In this document: piece after piece, positions 22,998 through 31,209 of the stretch
Layout: each line of letters starts with the position of its first letter
Position numbering within the stretch: the stretch's first letter is position 1
DNA from: Kitasatospora sp. NBC_01250
GTDB lineage: Bacteria > Actinomycetota > Actinomycetes > Streptomycetales > Streptomycetaceae
Length of the DNA: 64,000 nt
Reading direction: 5' to 3'
NCBI RefSeq assembly: GCF_036226465.1
Contig: NZ_CP108476.1
Coordinates: forward strand, 5,828,001-5,892,000
Made by a program: the position numbers and the translations under genes
The notes under the pieces: generated by a model
Seen by the model: only the letters and a program-made list of their open reading frames with translations
What the model was told of the DNA's origin: nothing
Database searches by the model: none

Positions 22998-24365
22998 TCA
23001 GCACTCGATGACGTTGACCGCGAGGCCGCCGCGCGAGGTCTCCTTGTACTTGACCTTCATGTCCGCCCCGGTCTCCTTCATGGTCTTGATCGCCTTGTCG
23101 AGGGAGACGTGGTGGCGGCCGTCGCCGCGCAGGGCCATCCGGGCGGCGGTGACGGCCTTGACCGAGGCCATGCCGTTGCGCTCGATGCAGGGGATCTGGA
23201 CCAGGCCGCCGACCGGGTCGCAGGTGAGGCCGAGGTTGTGCTCGATGCCGATCTCGGCGGCGTTCTCGACCTGCTCGGGGGAGCCGCCGAGCACCTCGGC
23301 GAGGCCGCCGGCGGCCATCGAGCAGGCGGAGCCGACCTCGCCCTGGCAGCCGACCTCGGCGCCGGAGATCGAGGCGTTCTCCTTGAAGAGCATGCCGATC
23401 GCGCCGGCGGCGAGCAGGAAGCGGACGATGCCCTCGTCGTCGGCACCCTGGACGAAGTTCTGGAAGTAGTGCAGGACGGCGGGGATGATGCCGGCCGCGC
23501 CGTTGGTGGGGGCGGTGACCACCCGCTGGCCGCTGGCGTTCTCCTCGTTGACCGCCATCGCGTAGAGGGTGACCCACTCCATCGCGTTCGCCGGGCCTAT
23601 GCCCTCGGCGCGCAGCGCCCGGGCACCGGCGGCGGCGCGCCGGCGGACCTTGAGGCCGCCGGGCAGGATGCCCTCGCGGGACATGCCCGCGCTCACGCAC
23701 TCCTTCATCACGCCCCAGATCTCCAGCAGACCGGTCCGGATCTCCTCCTCGGTGCGCCAGGCCTTCTCGTTCTCCAGCATCAGGCCGGAGATGGACAGTC
23801 CGGTCTCCCGGGTGTGCCGCAGCAGCTCCTCGCCGGTGCGGAAGGGGTAGCGCAGCACGGTGTCGTCCGGGACCACCCGGTCCGCGCCGATCGCGTCCTC
23901 GTCCACCACGAAGCCGCCGCCGACCGAGTAGTAGGTCTTGGCGAGCAGCTCGGTGCCGGCCGCGTCGTGCGCCACCAGGGTCATGCCGTTGGCGTGGTAC
24001 GGCAGCGAGCGGCGGCGGTGCAGGACCAGCTGGAGGTCCGGGTCGAAGGCGATCGAGTGGGTCCCGAGCAGGCTCAGCCGCTTGGCCTCGTTGATCCGGG
24101 CCACGTCCAGGTCGGCCTTGGCGACGTCGACCGTGCGCGGCGAGTTGCCCTCCAGACCGAGCAGGACGGCCTTGGGGGTGCCGTGGCCGTGGCCGGTGGC
24201 GCCGAGCGAGCCGAACAGCTCGGCCTTCACCGTGGTGACCTGCTCCAGCAGGCCCTCGGAGCGCAGCCGGCGGGCGAACATCCGGGCCGCGCGCATCGGG
24301 CCGACCGTGTGCGAACTGGAGGGGCCGATGCCGATGGAGAAGAGGTCGAAGACGCTGATGGCCAC
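22998..24365 (-). CDS. sdaA: L-serine ammonia-lyase (serine dehydratase)
   Basis: Converts L-serine to pyruvate and ammonia using a 4Fe-4S cluster. 455 residues, single-chain type. The start SVFDLFSIGIGPSSSHTVGP is diagnostic. Cluster cysteines are visible in EVGCQGEVGSAC, LTCDPVGG and IPCIERNGM. GTG 24365 was chosen; the frame is open further upstream but resembles nothing. Last gene of gcvT-gcvH-glyA-sdaA, fitting a role in removing serine formed from excess glycine by GlyA. Confidence 0.95.
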   Translation of the reverse strand: MAISVFDLFSIGIGPSSSHTVGPMRAARMFARRLRSEGLLEQVTTVKAELFGSLGATGHGHGTPKAVLLGLEGNSPRTVDVAKADLDVARINEAKRLSLLGTHSIAFDPDLQLVLHRRRSLPYHANGMTLVAHDAAGTELLAKTYYSVGGGFVVDEDAIGADRVVPDDTVLRYPFRTGEELLRHTRETGLSISGLMLENEKAWRTEEEIRTGLLEIWGVMKECVSAGMSREGILPGGLKVRRRAAAGARALRAEGIGPANAMEWVTLYAMAVNEENASGQRVVTAPTNGAAGIIPAVLHYFQNFVQGADDEGIVRFLLAAGAIGMLFKENASISGAEVGCQGEVGSACSMAAGGLAEVLGGSPEQVENAAEIGIEHNLGLTCDPVGGLVQIPCIERNGMASVKAVTAARMALRGDGRHHVSLDKAIKTMKETGADMKVKYKETSRGGLAVNVIEC

Positions 24366-24510
24366 GGGGGGACGTCCTTGTCTGGTTCTCGTGGAGAGAG
24401 AAGGGCGGTGCATGAGACGGGGCACCGGCTCACCATTCCAGTGTGCGCGGTGCCCCGGGGCCCGGGTGCGGTCGGCAGGGGTGACGCCGACCACGCCCGA
24501 GGGTGCTGCC

Positions 24511-25779
24511 TTACAGCTCGGGGTAGAGCGGGTACTTCTCGGCCAGGGCGGTGACCCGGGCCTTGAGGGCGGTGGACCGGTCCGCGTCGAAGGTCGGCAG
24601 CAGCGCCTCGGCGATGATGTCGGCGACCTCGCGGAAGTCCTCGGCCTGGAAGCCGCGGGTGGCCAGCGCCGGGGTGCCGATCCGCAGGCCCGAGGTGACC
24701 ATCGGGGGACGCGGGTCGTTCGGGACGGCGTTGCGGTTGACCGTGATGCCGACCTCGTGCAGGCGGTCCTCGGCGTCCTGGCCGTTCAGCTCGCTGTTGC
24801 GCAGGTCCACCAGGACGAGGTGGACGTCGGTGCCGCCGGACAGCACCGAGACGCCGGCCGCCTTGGCGTCCTCCTGGAGCAGTCGGGCGGCCAGGATCTT
24901 GGCGCCCTCCAGGGTGCGCTCCTGGCGCTCCTTGAACTCCGGGGAGGCGGCGACCTTGAAGGCGACCGCCTTGCCGGCGATCACGTGCTCCAGCGGGCCG
25001 CCCTGCTGGCCGGGGAAGACCGCGGAGTTGATCTTCTTGGCCCACTCGGCCTTGGAGAGGATCACACCGCCGCGCGGGCCGCCCAGGGTCTTGTGGGTGG
25101 TGGTGGTGACCACGTCCGCGTACGGCACCGGGGAGGGGTGCAGGCCCGCGGCCACCAGGCCGGCGAAGTGGGCCATGTCCACCATGAGCAGCGCACCGAC
25201 CTCGTCGGCGATCCGGCGGAACTCGGCGAAGTCGAGCTGGCGCGGGTAGGCGGACCAGCCGGCGATGATCAGCTTGGGCTGGTGCTCCTTGGCCAGGCGC
25301 TCGACCTCCTCCATGTCGACCAGGTTGGTCTGCTCGTCCACGTGGTAGGCCACCACGTTGTAGAGCTTGCCGGAGAAGTTGATCTTCATGCCGTGGGTCA
25401 GGTGACCGCCGTGGGCCAGGTTCAGGCCCAGGATGGTGTCGCCCGGCTGGATCAGCGCGAACATCGCGGCGGCGTTCGCCTGCGCGCCGGAGTGCGGCTG
25501 CACGTTGGCGGCCTCGGCGCCGAACAGCGCCTTGACCCGGTCGATGGCGATCTGCTCGACCACGTCGACGTGCTCGCAGCCGCCGTAGTAGCGGCGGCCG
25601 GGGTAGCCCTCGGCGTACTTGTTGGTGAGGACCGAGCCCTGGGCCTCCATGACCGCCACCGGGGCGAAGTTCTCGGAAGCGATCATCTCGAGGGTGGACT
25701 GCTGGCGGTGCAGCTCGGCGTCGACCGCGGCGGCGATCTCGGGGTCGAGTGCGTGCAGGGACTGGTTGAGAACCGTCAT
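24511..25779 (-). CDS. glyA: serine hydroxymethyltransferase
   Basis: PLP enzyme interconverting glycine and serine with the tetrahydrofolate one-carbon pool. 422 residues. Start region PEIAAAVDAELHRQQ..LEMIASENF; PLP lysine K230 in TTTTHKTLGGPRGG; NVQPHSGAQAN and GGTDVHLVLVDL are family signatures. ATG 25779 fits the family length; the frame extends upstream without support. Lies 160 nt after gcvH and 145 nt before sdaA, likely cotranscribed under the glycine riboswitch. Confidence 0.96.
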   Translation of the reverse strand: MTVLNQSLHALDPEIAAAVDAELHRQQSTLEMIASENFAPVAVMEAQGSVLTNKYAEGYPGRRYYGGCEHVDVVEQIAIDRVKALFGAEAANVQPHSGAQANAAAMFALIQPGDTILGLNLAHGGHLTHGMKINFSGKLYNVVAYHVDEQTNLVDMEEVERLAKEHQPKLIIAGWSAYPRQLDFAEFRRIADEVGALLMVDMAHFAGLVAAGLHPSPVPYADVVTTTTHKTLGGPRGGVILSKAEWAKKINSAVFPGQQGGPLEHVIAGKAVAFKVAASPEFKERQERTLEGAKILAARLLQEDAKAAGVSVLSGGTDVHLVLVDLRNSELNGQDAEDRLHEVGITVNRNAVPNDPRPPMVTSGLRIGTPALATRGFQAEDFREVADIIAEALLPTFDADRSTALKARVTALAEKYPLYPEL

Positions 25780-25939
25780 GGTGGCGTCTTCCCGTGAAAG
25801 GGGGCTGCCGCGCGCAGCGCGCCGTGGCAAGGGTGGCGGCGGGTGGCGGGCGAGGGGAACCTGGTGCGGACGGCCGCCGCGCTGCGGCCGCCCGCCGGGT
25901 GGATCGGAGGCCGGCCGGGCGGCCCGGCCGGCGTTCCGG

Positions 25940-26320
25940 TCAGGACTTGGTGAACTCGGCGTAGCCGTCGGCGTCCAGCAGGTCCGCGGGGGCCTCGGAG
26001 ACCTTGAGCTTGAAGAGCCAGCCACCCTCGAAGGCGGCGGAGTTCACCAGGGCGGGCTCGTCGGCCAGGGCCTCGTTGACCTCGGTCACCTCACCGGTGG
26101 CGGGGGAGTACAGGTCGCTGACCGACTTGGTGGACTCGAGCTCCCCACAGGTCTCCCCGGCGGTGACGGTGTCGCCGACCGCGGGCAGCTGCACGTAGAC
26201 GATGTCACCGAGGGCGGTGGCCGCGTACTCGGTGATCCCGACGGTCGACACGCCGTCCGCGTCGGCGGCGGTCAGCCACTCGTGCTCCTTGCTGTACTGC
26301 AGGTGCTGCGGGTTGCTCAT
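25940..26320 (-). CDS. gcvH: glycine cleavage system H protein
   Basis: Lipoyl carrier of the glycine cleavage system. 126 residues. The lipoylated lysine is K65 in ELESTKSVSDLYSP, and YSKEHEWL opens the domain. ATG 26320 was preferred over ATG 26329 because GGAG lies 10 nt before the former and only about 1 nt before the latter. The P protein gene gcvP is not in this window. Confidence 0.95.
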   Translation of the reverse strand: MSNPQHLQYSKEHEWLTAADADGVSTVGITEYAATALGDIVYVQLPAVGDTVTAGETCGELESTKSVSDLYSPATGEVTEVNEALADEPALVNSAAFEGGWLFKLKVSEAPADLLDADGYAEFTKS

Positions 26321-26361
26321 GGTGGTCATTCTCCAGGATGGGAAGCGGGAACGAGGGAACG

Positions 26362-26403
26362 GTCCGCCGAGCGGACGGTCGAAAGTCCGCTCAGTGGACT
26401 TTC
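26362..26403 (-). other. two tandem hairpins between gcvT and gcvH
   Basis: GTCCGC-cga-GCGGAC (26362-26376) and GAAAGTCC-N7-GGACTTTC (26381-26403) lie in the 110-nt space downstream of gcvT. They may attenuate or protect the operon mRNA. No U-tract in the minus-strand direction. Confidence 0.5.
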
Positions 26404-26429
26404 AGCGGGAGGGGCCGGGTCCGCCGGGC

Positions 26430-27548
26430 TCAGCGGGCGCGCTTGTAGAACGGCAGCGCGACGACCTCGACCGGCTCGTGCTTGCCGCGCACGTCCACCG
26501 CGACGGCCGTGCCGGGCGCCGCGAAGGCGGCGTCCAGGTACGCGATGGCGATCGGCTTGCCGAGCGTGGGGGAGGGGGAGCCGGAGGTGATCCGGCCGAT
26601 CACCGCGCCTTCGGCGGAGACCACCGCGTACTCGGCGCGCGGCACCCGCTTGCCCTCGGAGACCAGGCCGACCAGCTTGCGCGGGGGGTTGACCTCGGCC
26701 TGCGCGGCGGCGGCCTCCAGCGCCTTGCGGCCGACGAACTCGCCGCCGTTGGTGGTCTTGTCGAAGCGCACCACCCGGCCCAGGCCCGCGTCGAAGGGGG
26801 TCAGCGAGGTGTCCAGCTCGTGCCCGTAGAGCGGCATGCCCGCCTCCAGGCGCAGCGTGTCGCGGCAGGACAGGCCGGCCGGGACCAGACCGTGCGGGGC
26901 GCCGGCCTCGGTCAGCGCCTGCCACAGGTGCTCGGCGTCGGCGGGGGCGCAGAAGATCTCGAAGCCGTCCTCGCCGGTGTAGCCGGTGCGGGCCAGCCAG
27001 ACCTGCTGGCCGGCCACCGTCGCGGGCAGCAGGGCGTAGTACTTCAGGCCCGGCAGGTCGGCGTCGGTCACCGAGGAGAGGATCGCGTTCGCCTCGGGGC
27101 CCTGGACGGCGAGCAGCGCGTAGGCGTCGCGGTCGTCGCGCACCACGGCGTCGAAGCCGGCCGCGCGCTCGGTCAGCGCGTCCAGCACCACCTGGGCGTT
27201 GGAGGCGTTGGCGACCACCATGTACTCGTTCTCGGCGGTCCGGTAGACGATCAGGTCGTCCAGGATGCCGCCGTCCTCGCGGCAGATCATCGTGTAGCGG
27301 GCGCGCAGCACGCCGAGCGCGGAGATGAAGCCGACCAGCGCGTGGTCCAGCAGCTCGCCGGCCTGCGGGCCCGAGACGGTGATCTCGCCCATGTGCGAGA
27401 GGTCGAAGAGCCCGGCCTTGGTGCGGACCGCGAGGTGCTCCTCGCGCTCGCTGCCGTAGCGCAGCGGCATGTCCCAGCCGGCGAAGTCGGTCATGGTCGC
27501 GCCCAGGGCACGGTGCAGCGCGTCGAGCGCGGTCAGACGGGGGGACAT
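26430..27548 (-). CDS. gcvT: glycine cleavage system T protein (aminomethyltransferase)
   Basis: Transfers the methylene group of glycine from the H protein to tetrahydrofolate. 372 residues: TDFAGWDMPLRYG at the start, LFDLSHMGEI, and ARTGYTGEDGFEIF are typical folate-binding and GCV_T signatures. ATG 27548 has GGGAG about 8 nt upstream. That GGAG sits in a stem with the 3' end of the riboswitch, so translation is probably glycine-controlled. First gene of the operon. Confidence 0.96.
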   Translation of the reverse strand: MSPRLTALDALHRALGATMTDFAGWDMPLRYGSEREEHLAVRTKAGLFDLSHMGEITVSGPQAGELLDHALVGFISALGVLRARYTMICREDGGILDDLIVYRTAENEYMVVANASNAQVVLDALTERAAGFDAVVRDDRDAYALLAVQGPEANAILSSVTDADLPGLKYYALLPATVAGQQVWLARTGYTGEDGFEIFCAPADAEHLWQALTEAGAPHGLVPAGLSCRDTLRLEAGMPLYGHELDTSLTPFDAGLGRVVRFDKTTNGGEFVGRKALEAAAAQAEVNPPRKLVGLVSEGKRVPRAEYAVVSAEGAVIGRITSGSPSPTLGKPIAIAYLDAAFAAPGTAVAVDVRGKHEPVEVVALPFYKRAR

Positions 27549-27551
27549 GGT

Positions 27552-27594
27552 GAGACTCCCGAAGCTGGGTGCGGGCAGGGTGGGGTGGAGTCTC
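27552..27594 (-). promoter_or_regulatory. helix sequestering the gcvT ribosome binding site
   Basis: On the minus strand GAGACTCC (27594-27587), which begins inside the last bases of the riboswitch, is the exact complement of GGAGTCTC (27559-27552), which contains the gcvT Shine-Dalgarno. An 8-bp stem with a 27-nt loop can therefore hide the ribosome site, competing with closure of the aptamer's terminal stem. Confidence 0.55.
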
Positions 27595-27797
27595 CCCGTC
27601 TGTCGTCACAACCTGAGAGCTTCACCGCACCAAGGATGACGCGGCTTGCACCGTGGGTGGGCGCACGGCACGGCCGTGTTCCGCTTTCCAGATTCGCCTC
27701 GCCTACGCGGTAGGGGTGCCTGAGAGATTCCGGGGAGGACTTGCTCCTTCGGCGCCGGTCCGTGCCGACAGGGGCACCTCCGGGCTCTCCCGCGCGG
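27590..27797 (-). promoter_or_regulatory. tandem glycine riboswitch upstream of gcvT
   Basis: Read on the minus strand, the first aptamer shows GCGGGAGAGCCC, then GGCGCCGAAGGAGCAAG and ATCTCTCAGGCA. The second begins AATCTGGAAAGCGG and ends with GTGAAGCTCTCAGG and GACAGACGGGGAG. These are the conserved core elements of the actinobacterial two-aptamer glycine riboswitch, spaced as expected. It lies about 40 nt upstream of gcvT, whose product degrades glycine. A CATACT box at 27815-27810 could be its promoter's -10. Confidence 0.9.
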
Positions 27798-27913
27798 GTT
27801 CGAGCGGCCAGTATGAAGTTGGGTCCTGTGGAGTACGCGGACATCATGGCATGTCCGTCCGCCCGGCGGGAGAGGGGGCCGTCTCGGTACGCTTCGACCG
27901 GACGCACTGCGTG

Positions 27914-27925
27914 ACAAGCGCTTGT
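27914..27925. promoter_or_regulatory. palindrome ACAAGCGCTTGT (LacI-type operator-like)
   Basis: Perfect 12-bp palindrome about 37 bp before the SseB-like start and just downstream of a TACGCT -10-like box (27888-27893). The AAGCGCTT core resembles LacI/GalR-family operators. A further half-site ACAAGCG occurs at 27943-27949. Confidence 0.4.
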
Positions 27926-27961
27926 GCCAGACGGTCCGGGTCACAAGCGGGGCAGGGGCGG

Positions 27962-28774
27962 ATGGAATCAGAGGGGTACGCCGCGACGGCGACGGGGTGG
28001 ACCGAGCCCGGTCGGGCGCCGGTCGGCAGCGGCTGGCCGGCCAACGAGCTGGAGCGGGTGCTCAGCGCGGCCATCGGCGACCCCGGTGCCACGCCCCGGG
28101 TGATCGAGGTGCTGGCCCGCAGCCAGGTCTGGATCCCACTGCCCGTCGGCGCCGACCCGGCCGGTGCCGCTCTCGACCTGCCGACCATCGAGCTGGCGGG
28201 TGCGCCCTACGTGCCGGTCTTCTCCTCCGAGGAGCAGTTCCTGCGGCACGCCCCGGGACTGTCCTGCGCGGTCGCGCCGGCCTGGGACTTCGCCCGCGGC
28301 CTGCCGCTGGGCATCGGCATCGCGGTCAACCCGCAGGCGCCGGTGGGCATCCCGGTGCCGCCCGCGGGAGTCGCCGAGTTGCGGCGCGGACCGCGCGAGG
28401 GGCGCTGGGAGAGCACCGGGGCGGGCGCGGGGATGCCCGAGGGCGCCCGGGTCGCGCTGCGAGAGCCGGAGCCGGGCGAGGAGCCGATGGTGTTCCTGCA
28501 GGCCGTGTGCGCCGAGCTCGCGGCGCTGGGCGGCGTGCTGACGGCCCGACGGGCGCTGGCCTCGGTGGAGGGCGAGCCGACCGTGCTCTTCGTGGGCGTG
28601 CAGCTCGACCCGGCCGCGCCCGCCGACCCGGTGGAGGTCAACGCCGCGCTGGGGCGGGCGCTGGGGGCCGCGCCGCTGCCCGGCGGGGTGCACATGGTGC
28701 TGCTGGACCTGGCGGCCGACCCGGTGGTGGATTGGCTCCTGTACCGGGTAGCACCCTTCTACGTACGGGGCTGA
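27962..28774 (+). CDS. SseB-family protein (first of pair)
   Basis: 270 residues with an SseB-type N-terminal domain (PLPVGADPAG..APYVPVFSSEEQFLRH) and a C-terminal extension (MVFLQAVCAELAALGG). The family is named for enhanced serine sensitivity in E. coli; its biochemical role is not established. Soluble, no signal peptide. ATG 27962 follows GGGGCAGGGGCGG. The gene is divergent from the gcvT operon, which also concerns serine and glycine, and is followed by a paralogue, so a role tied to serine stress is a reasonable inference only. Confidence 0.75.
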   Translation: MESEGYAATATGWTEPGRAPVGSGWPANELERVLSAAIGDPGATPRVIEVLARSQVWIPLPVGADPAGAALDLPTIELAGAPYVPVFSSEEQFLRHAPGLSCAVAPAWDFARGLPLGIGIAVNPQAPVGIPVPPAGVAELRRGPREGRWESTGAGAGMPEGARVALREPEPGEEPMVFLQAVCAELAALGGVLTARRALASVEGEPTVLFVGVQLDPAAPADPVEVNAALGRALGAAPLPGGVHMVLLDLAADPVVDWLLYRVAPFYVRG

Positions 28775-28937
28775 GCGGGCTCGGGCCTCGACGCGAGCGC
28801 ACCGCGGTGCCACCCAGGGCGTCGGCATGACGGGTGTCGGCCGGGCCCCGTAGGGTGGCGCCCGGAGCGTGGATGGGCCAGGCCGTGGGTGGGCCGGACC
28901 GTGGCGAGGGCGGCGGCATGGACAGGAGTGGGTACCG

Positions 28938-29834
28938 GTGACGACGGGAGCGGCGGGCGGTGGAGCGGGGCCGTGGGGCCCGGCCCCCGGTGCGGACCCG
29001 GGCGCCCTGGAGCGGGCCCTGGGCGAGGTCGCCCCGGACCGCTTCGCGGCGTACGAGCAGCTGCTGAGCGAGCTCGCCGCGGGCCGGGTCTGGATGCTGC
29101 TCTGGCACGGCACCCCCGGCAGCCCGGACGCCCAGTACGGGAACATGGACATCGGCGGTCACGGCTACGCGCCGGCCGTCACCTCGCCCGGTCAACTGGC
29201 CTCCAGCGGCTGGGCGCGCGCCCACGAGGTGATCTCCGGGCGGGAGATCGCCGCCGCGCTCTACCGCACCCGCTGGGGGCTGTGGCTCAACCCGCACGCG
29301 CCCGGCGGCGGGGTCGGCGTGCCCTGGGCCGACCTGCGCCGGGTGGCGGCCGGGCTGGACCGGCTGCCGGCCGGTCCGCTGCAGCTGTCCGATCCCCAGC
29401 TGCCGGGCACCGAGCGGTTCTACGCGCTGCTGGAGCAGCAGGCGCCCTCGGTGCGTCCGGTACGGGCGCTGCGCCGGGCCTGGGTGCGGCCAGTGGTGGG
29501 CGAGGCGTACCTGGCCATCGGGCTTGAGCTGTACGACACTTCGCCGCCGGCGGTGGAGGCGGTGCGGGCGCTGATGCAGCGCGCGATCGCGCAGGCGCCG
29601 CCCGGCCTCGCGGTCTCCACGGTCGCGATGAGCGACGAGTTCGACCCGGTGGCGCTGTGGATGCGCGCCAACAGCCGGCCGTTCTACCACCGTGAGGCGA
29701 CTCCGGCGCCCTACCCGCAGGTGGCGCCCGCACCGTATCCGACCTACCCGCAGGCCGCCTATCCGCAGGCGCCGTACGGCGGTTCGCTGCCGCCGCAGTC
29801 GGGGTGGCCGCAGCAGCCCTGGCCCGGGCGCTGA
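28938..29834 (+). CDS. SseB-family C-terminal-domain protein (second of pair)
   Basis: 298 residues, related to the preceding gene in its C-terminal half (LELYDTSPPAVEAVRALM; ALWMRANSRPFY). Begins with a Gly/Pro-rich leader (about 20 residues) and ends in a Pro/Tyr/Gln-rich tail of about 45 residues with repeated YPQ-type units, likely disordered. GTG 28938 was chosen for AGGAG 9 nt upstream; an ATG at 28869 also opens the frame. No enzymatic motif seen. Possibly a partner of the first protein. Confidence 0.72.
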   Translation: MTTGAAGGGAGPWGPAPGADPGALERALGEVAPDRFAAYEQLLSELAAGRVWMLLWHGTPGSPDAQYGNMDIGGHGYAPAVTSPGQLASSGWARAHEVISGREIAAALYRTRWGLWLNPHAPGGGVGVPWADLRRVAAGLDRLPAGPLQLSDPQLPGTERFYALLEQQAPSVRPVRALRRAWVRPVVGEAYLAIGLELYDTSPPAVEAVRALMQRAIAQAPPGLAVSTVAMSDEFDPVALWMRANSRPFYHREATPAPYPQVAPAPYPTYPQAAYPQAPYGGSLPPQSGWPQQPWPGR

Positions 29835-30143
29835 CCTTTCGCCGTCCGGCTGGTCCGTGTACCGATCACCCCGTGGTGTGGGTGCGGTGAACTGATGATC
29901 TTCACAAGTCACCTGAGTGGCCGTCAGGTTTATTGATCATGGACTGTGGAAGATCACAGTTGGGCATCCTTCGCCGGGCAGGGCTGGCGCGAGGCTGGAG
30001 CCAGCGTGAAGAGTTCTGCGCACCGCACCAGCCGAGCAGCTCGGGCGGCATCGACGGCTGGTTCTGACCAGGACCTGACACAGTCATGCCTGCGCCGGGC
30101 TGCCATGGGCCGACAACCGTCGGCGAGGGGACGCCAACTGCCC
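29835..30143. other. 309-bp region upstream of the oligopeptide importer
   Basis: Comparatively A/T-rich and dyad-rich in its first half (see 29896-29956). I see no -10 of TAnnnT type close to the start at 30144. GAGGGGA about 14 nt before that start is the only ribosome-site candidate. Confidence 0.5.
29896..29956. promoter_or_regulatory. nested inverted repeats upstream of importer operon
   Basis: Outer arms TGATCTTCACA (29896-29906) and TGTGGAAGATCA (29945-29956) are complementary apart from one extra G. Inner arms ACCTGA (29911-29916) and TCAGGT (29924-29929) are exact, with a 7-nt spacer. Could be an operator region or the terminator of the SseB-like gene. Confidence 0.45.
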
Positions 30144-31139
30144 ATGACCACACCCACCGACACCACCCCCGCCGCTCCGGGCGAGCCCGCGGCGAGCGCC
30201 TCCGCAGGGCCGGCTGCGATCGAGGGCCGTTCGCTCGGCCGCATCGCCTGGCTGCGCTTCCGGCGCGACAAGGCCGCCGTCGCCGGCGGCGTGGTGGTCA
30301 TCCTGCTGGTCCTGCTGGCCGTCCTGGCCAAGCCGATCGAGTCGGCCTTCGGCCTCAGCCCCGATGCACTGCACCAGGACCTGCTGGACCCCGACCTCGG
30401 CAGCCTGCCCACCGGTTCGTTCGGCGGGATGAGCCTGAGCCACCCGCTGGGCGTCGACCCGCTGCAGGGCCGCGACCTGCTCTCCCGGATCATCGAGGGC
30501 TCCTGGGTCTCACTCCTGGTGGCCTTCGGCGCCACCGTGCTCTCCAACACGATCGGCACCGTGCTCGGCGTGATGGCCGGCTACTACGGCGGCTGGGTGG
30601 ACACCGTGATCAGCCGGGTGATGGACACCTTCCTGGCCTTCCCGCTGCTGCTCTTCGCGATCTCCATCTCGGCCTCGCTGCAGGGCGGCGCGTTCGGACT
30701 GCACGGCCTGCCGCTGCACCTGGCGGTGCTGATCTTCGTGATCGGCTTCTTCAACTGGCCCTACATGGGCCGGATCGTGCGCGGCCAGACGCTCTCGCTG
30801 CGCGAGCGGGAGTTCGTCTTCGCCGCCCGCAGCCTGGGTGCCCGCGGGCCGTTCATCCTCTTCAAGGAGCTGCTGCCCAACCTGGTCGGCCCGATCCTGG
30901 TCTACTCGACCCTGCTGATCCCGACCAACATCCTCTTCGAGGCGGCGCTCAGCTTCCTCGGCGTCGGCATCCAGCCCCCGCAGGCGAGTTGGGGCGGCAT
31001 GCTGAACGACGCGATCAAGTACTACCAGGTCGACCCGGAGTACATGGTGGTCCCGGGCCTGGCGATCTTCGTCACCGTGCTCGCCTTCAACCTGCTCGGC
31101 GACGGGCTGCGCGACGCGCTCGACCCGCGCAGCAACTGA
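30144..31139 (+). CDS. dppC: oligopeptide/dipeptide ABC importer, permease (DppC type)
   Basis: 331-residue inner-membrane permease. A cytoplasmic Ala/Pro leader precedes one membrane helix (about residues 48-66) and a five-helix BPD_transp_1 domain. The coupling-loop sequence VFAARSLGARGPFILFKELLPN is typical of DppC/OppC. ATG 30144 begins MTTPTDT; the frame is open further upstream but unlike the family. First in a five-gene unit whose order (permease, binding protein, permease, ATPase, ATPase) differs from the classical dppABCDF. Confidence 0.93.
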   Translation: MTTPTDTTPAAPGEPAASASAGPAAIEGRSLGRIAWLRFRRDKAAVAGGVVVILLVLLAVLAKPIESAFGLSPDALHQDLLDPDLGSLPTGSFGGMSLSHPLGVDPLQGRDLLSRIIEGSWVSLLVAFGATVLSNTIGTVLGVMAGYYGGWVDTVISRVMDTFLAFPLLLFAISISASLQGGAFGLHGLPLHLAVLIFVIGFFNWPYMGRIVRGQTLSLREREFVFAARSLGARGPFILFKELLPNLVGPILVYSTLLIPTNILFEAALSFLGVGIQPPQASWGGMLNDAIKYYQVDPEYMVVPGLAIFVTVLAFNLLGDGLRDALDPRSN

Positions 31140-31209
31140 GCTTCCACCCTCCTCACTTCTCCAGCCCGGGCCACTACTTCGGCCACTACTACAAGGGGTT
31201 GATCCAGCA

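Noticed and set aside
27590..27797. Other RNA classes for the gcvT leader (T-box, SAM or cobalamin riboswitch)
   Set aside because: The GCGCCGAAGGAGCAA and CTCTCAGG elements in tandem are specific to glycine aptamers, and the downstream genes degrade glycine.
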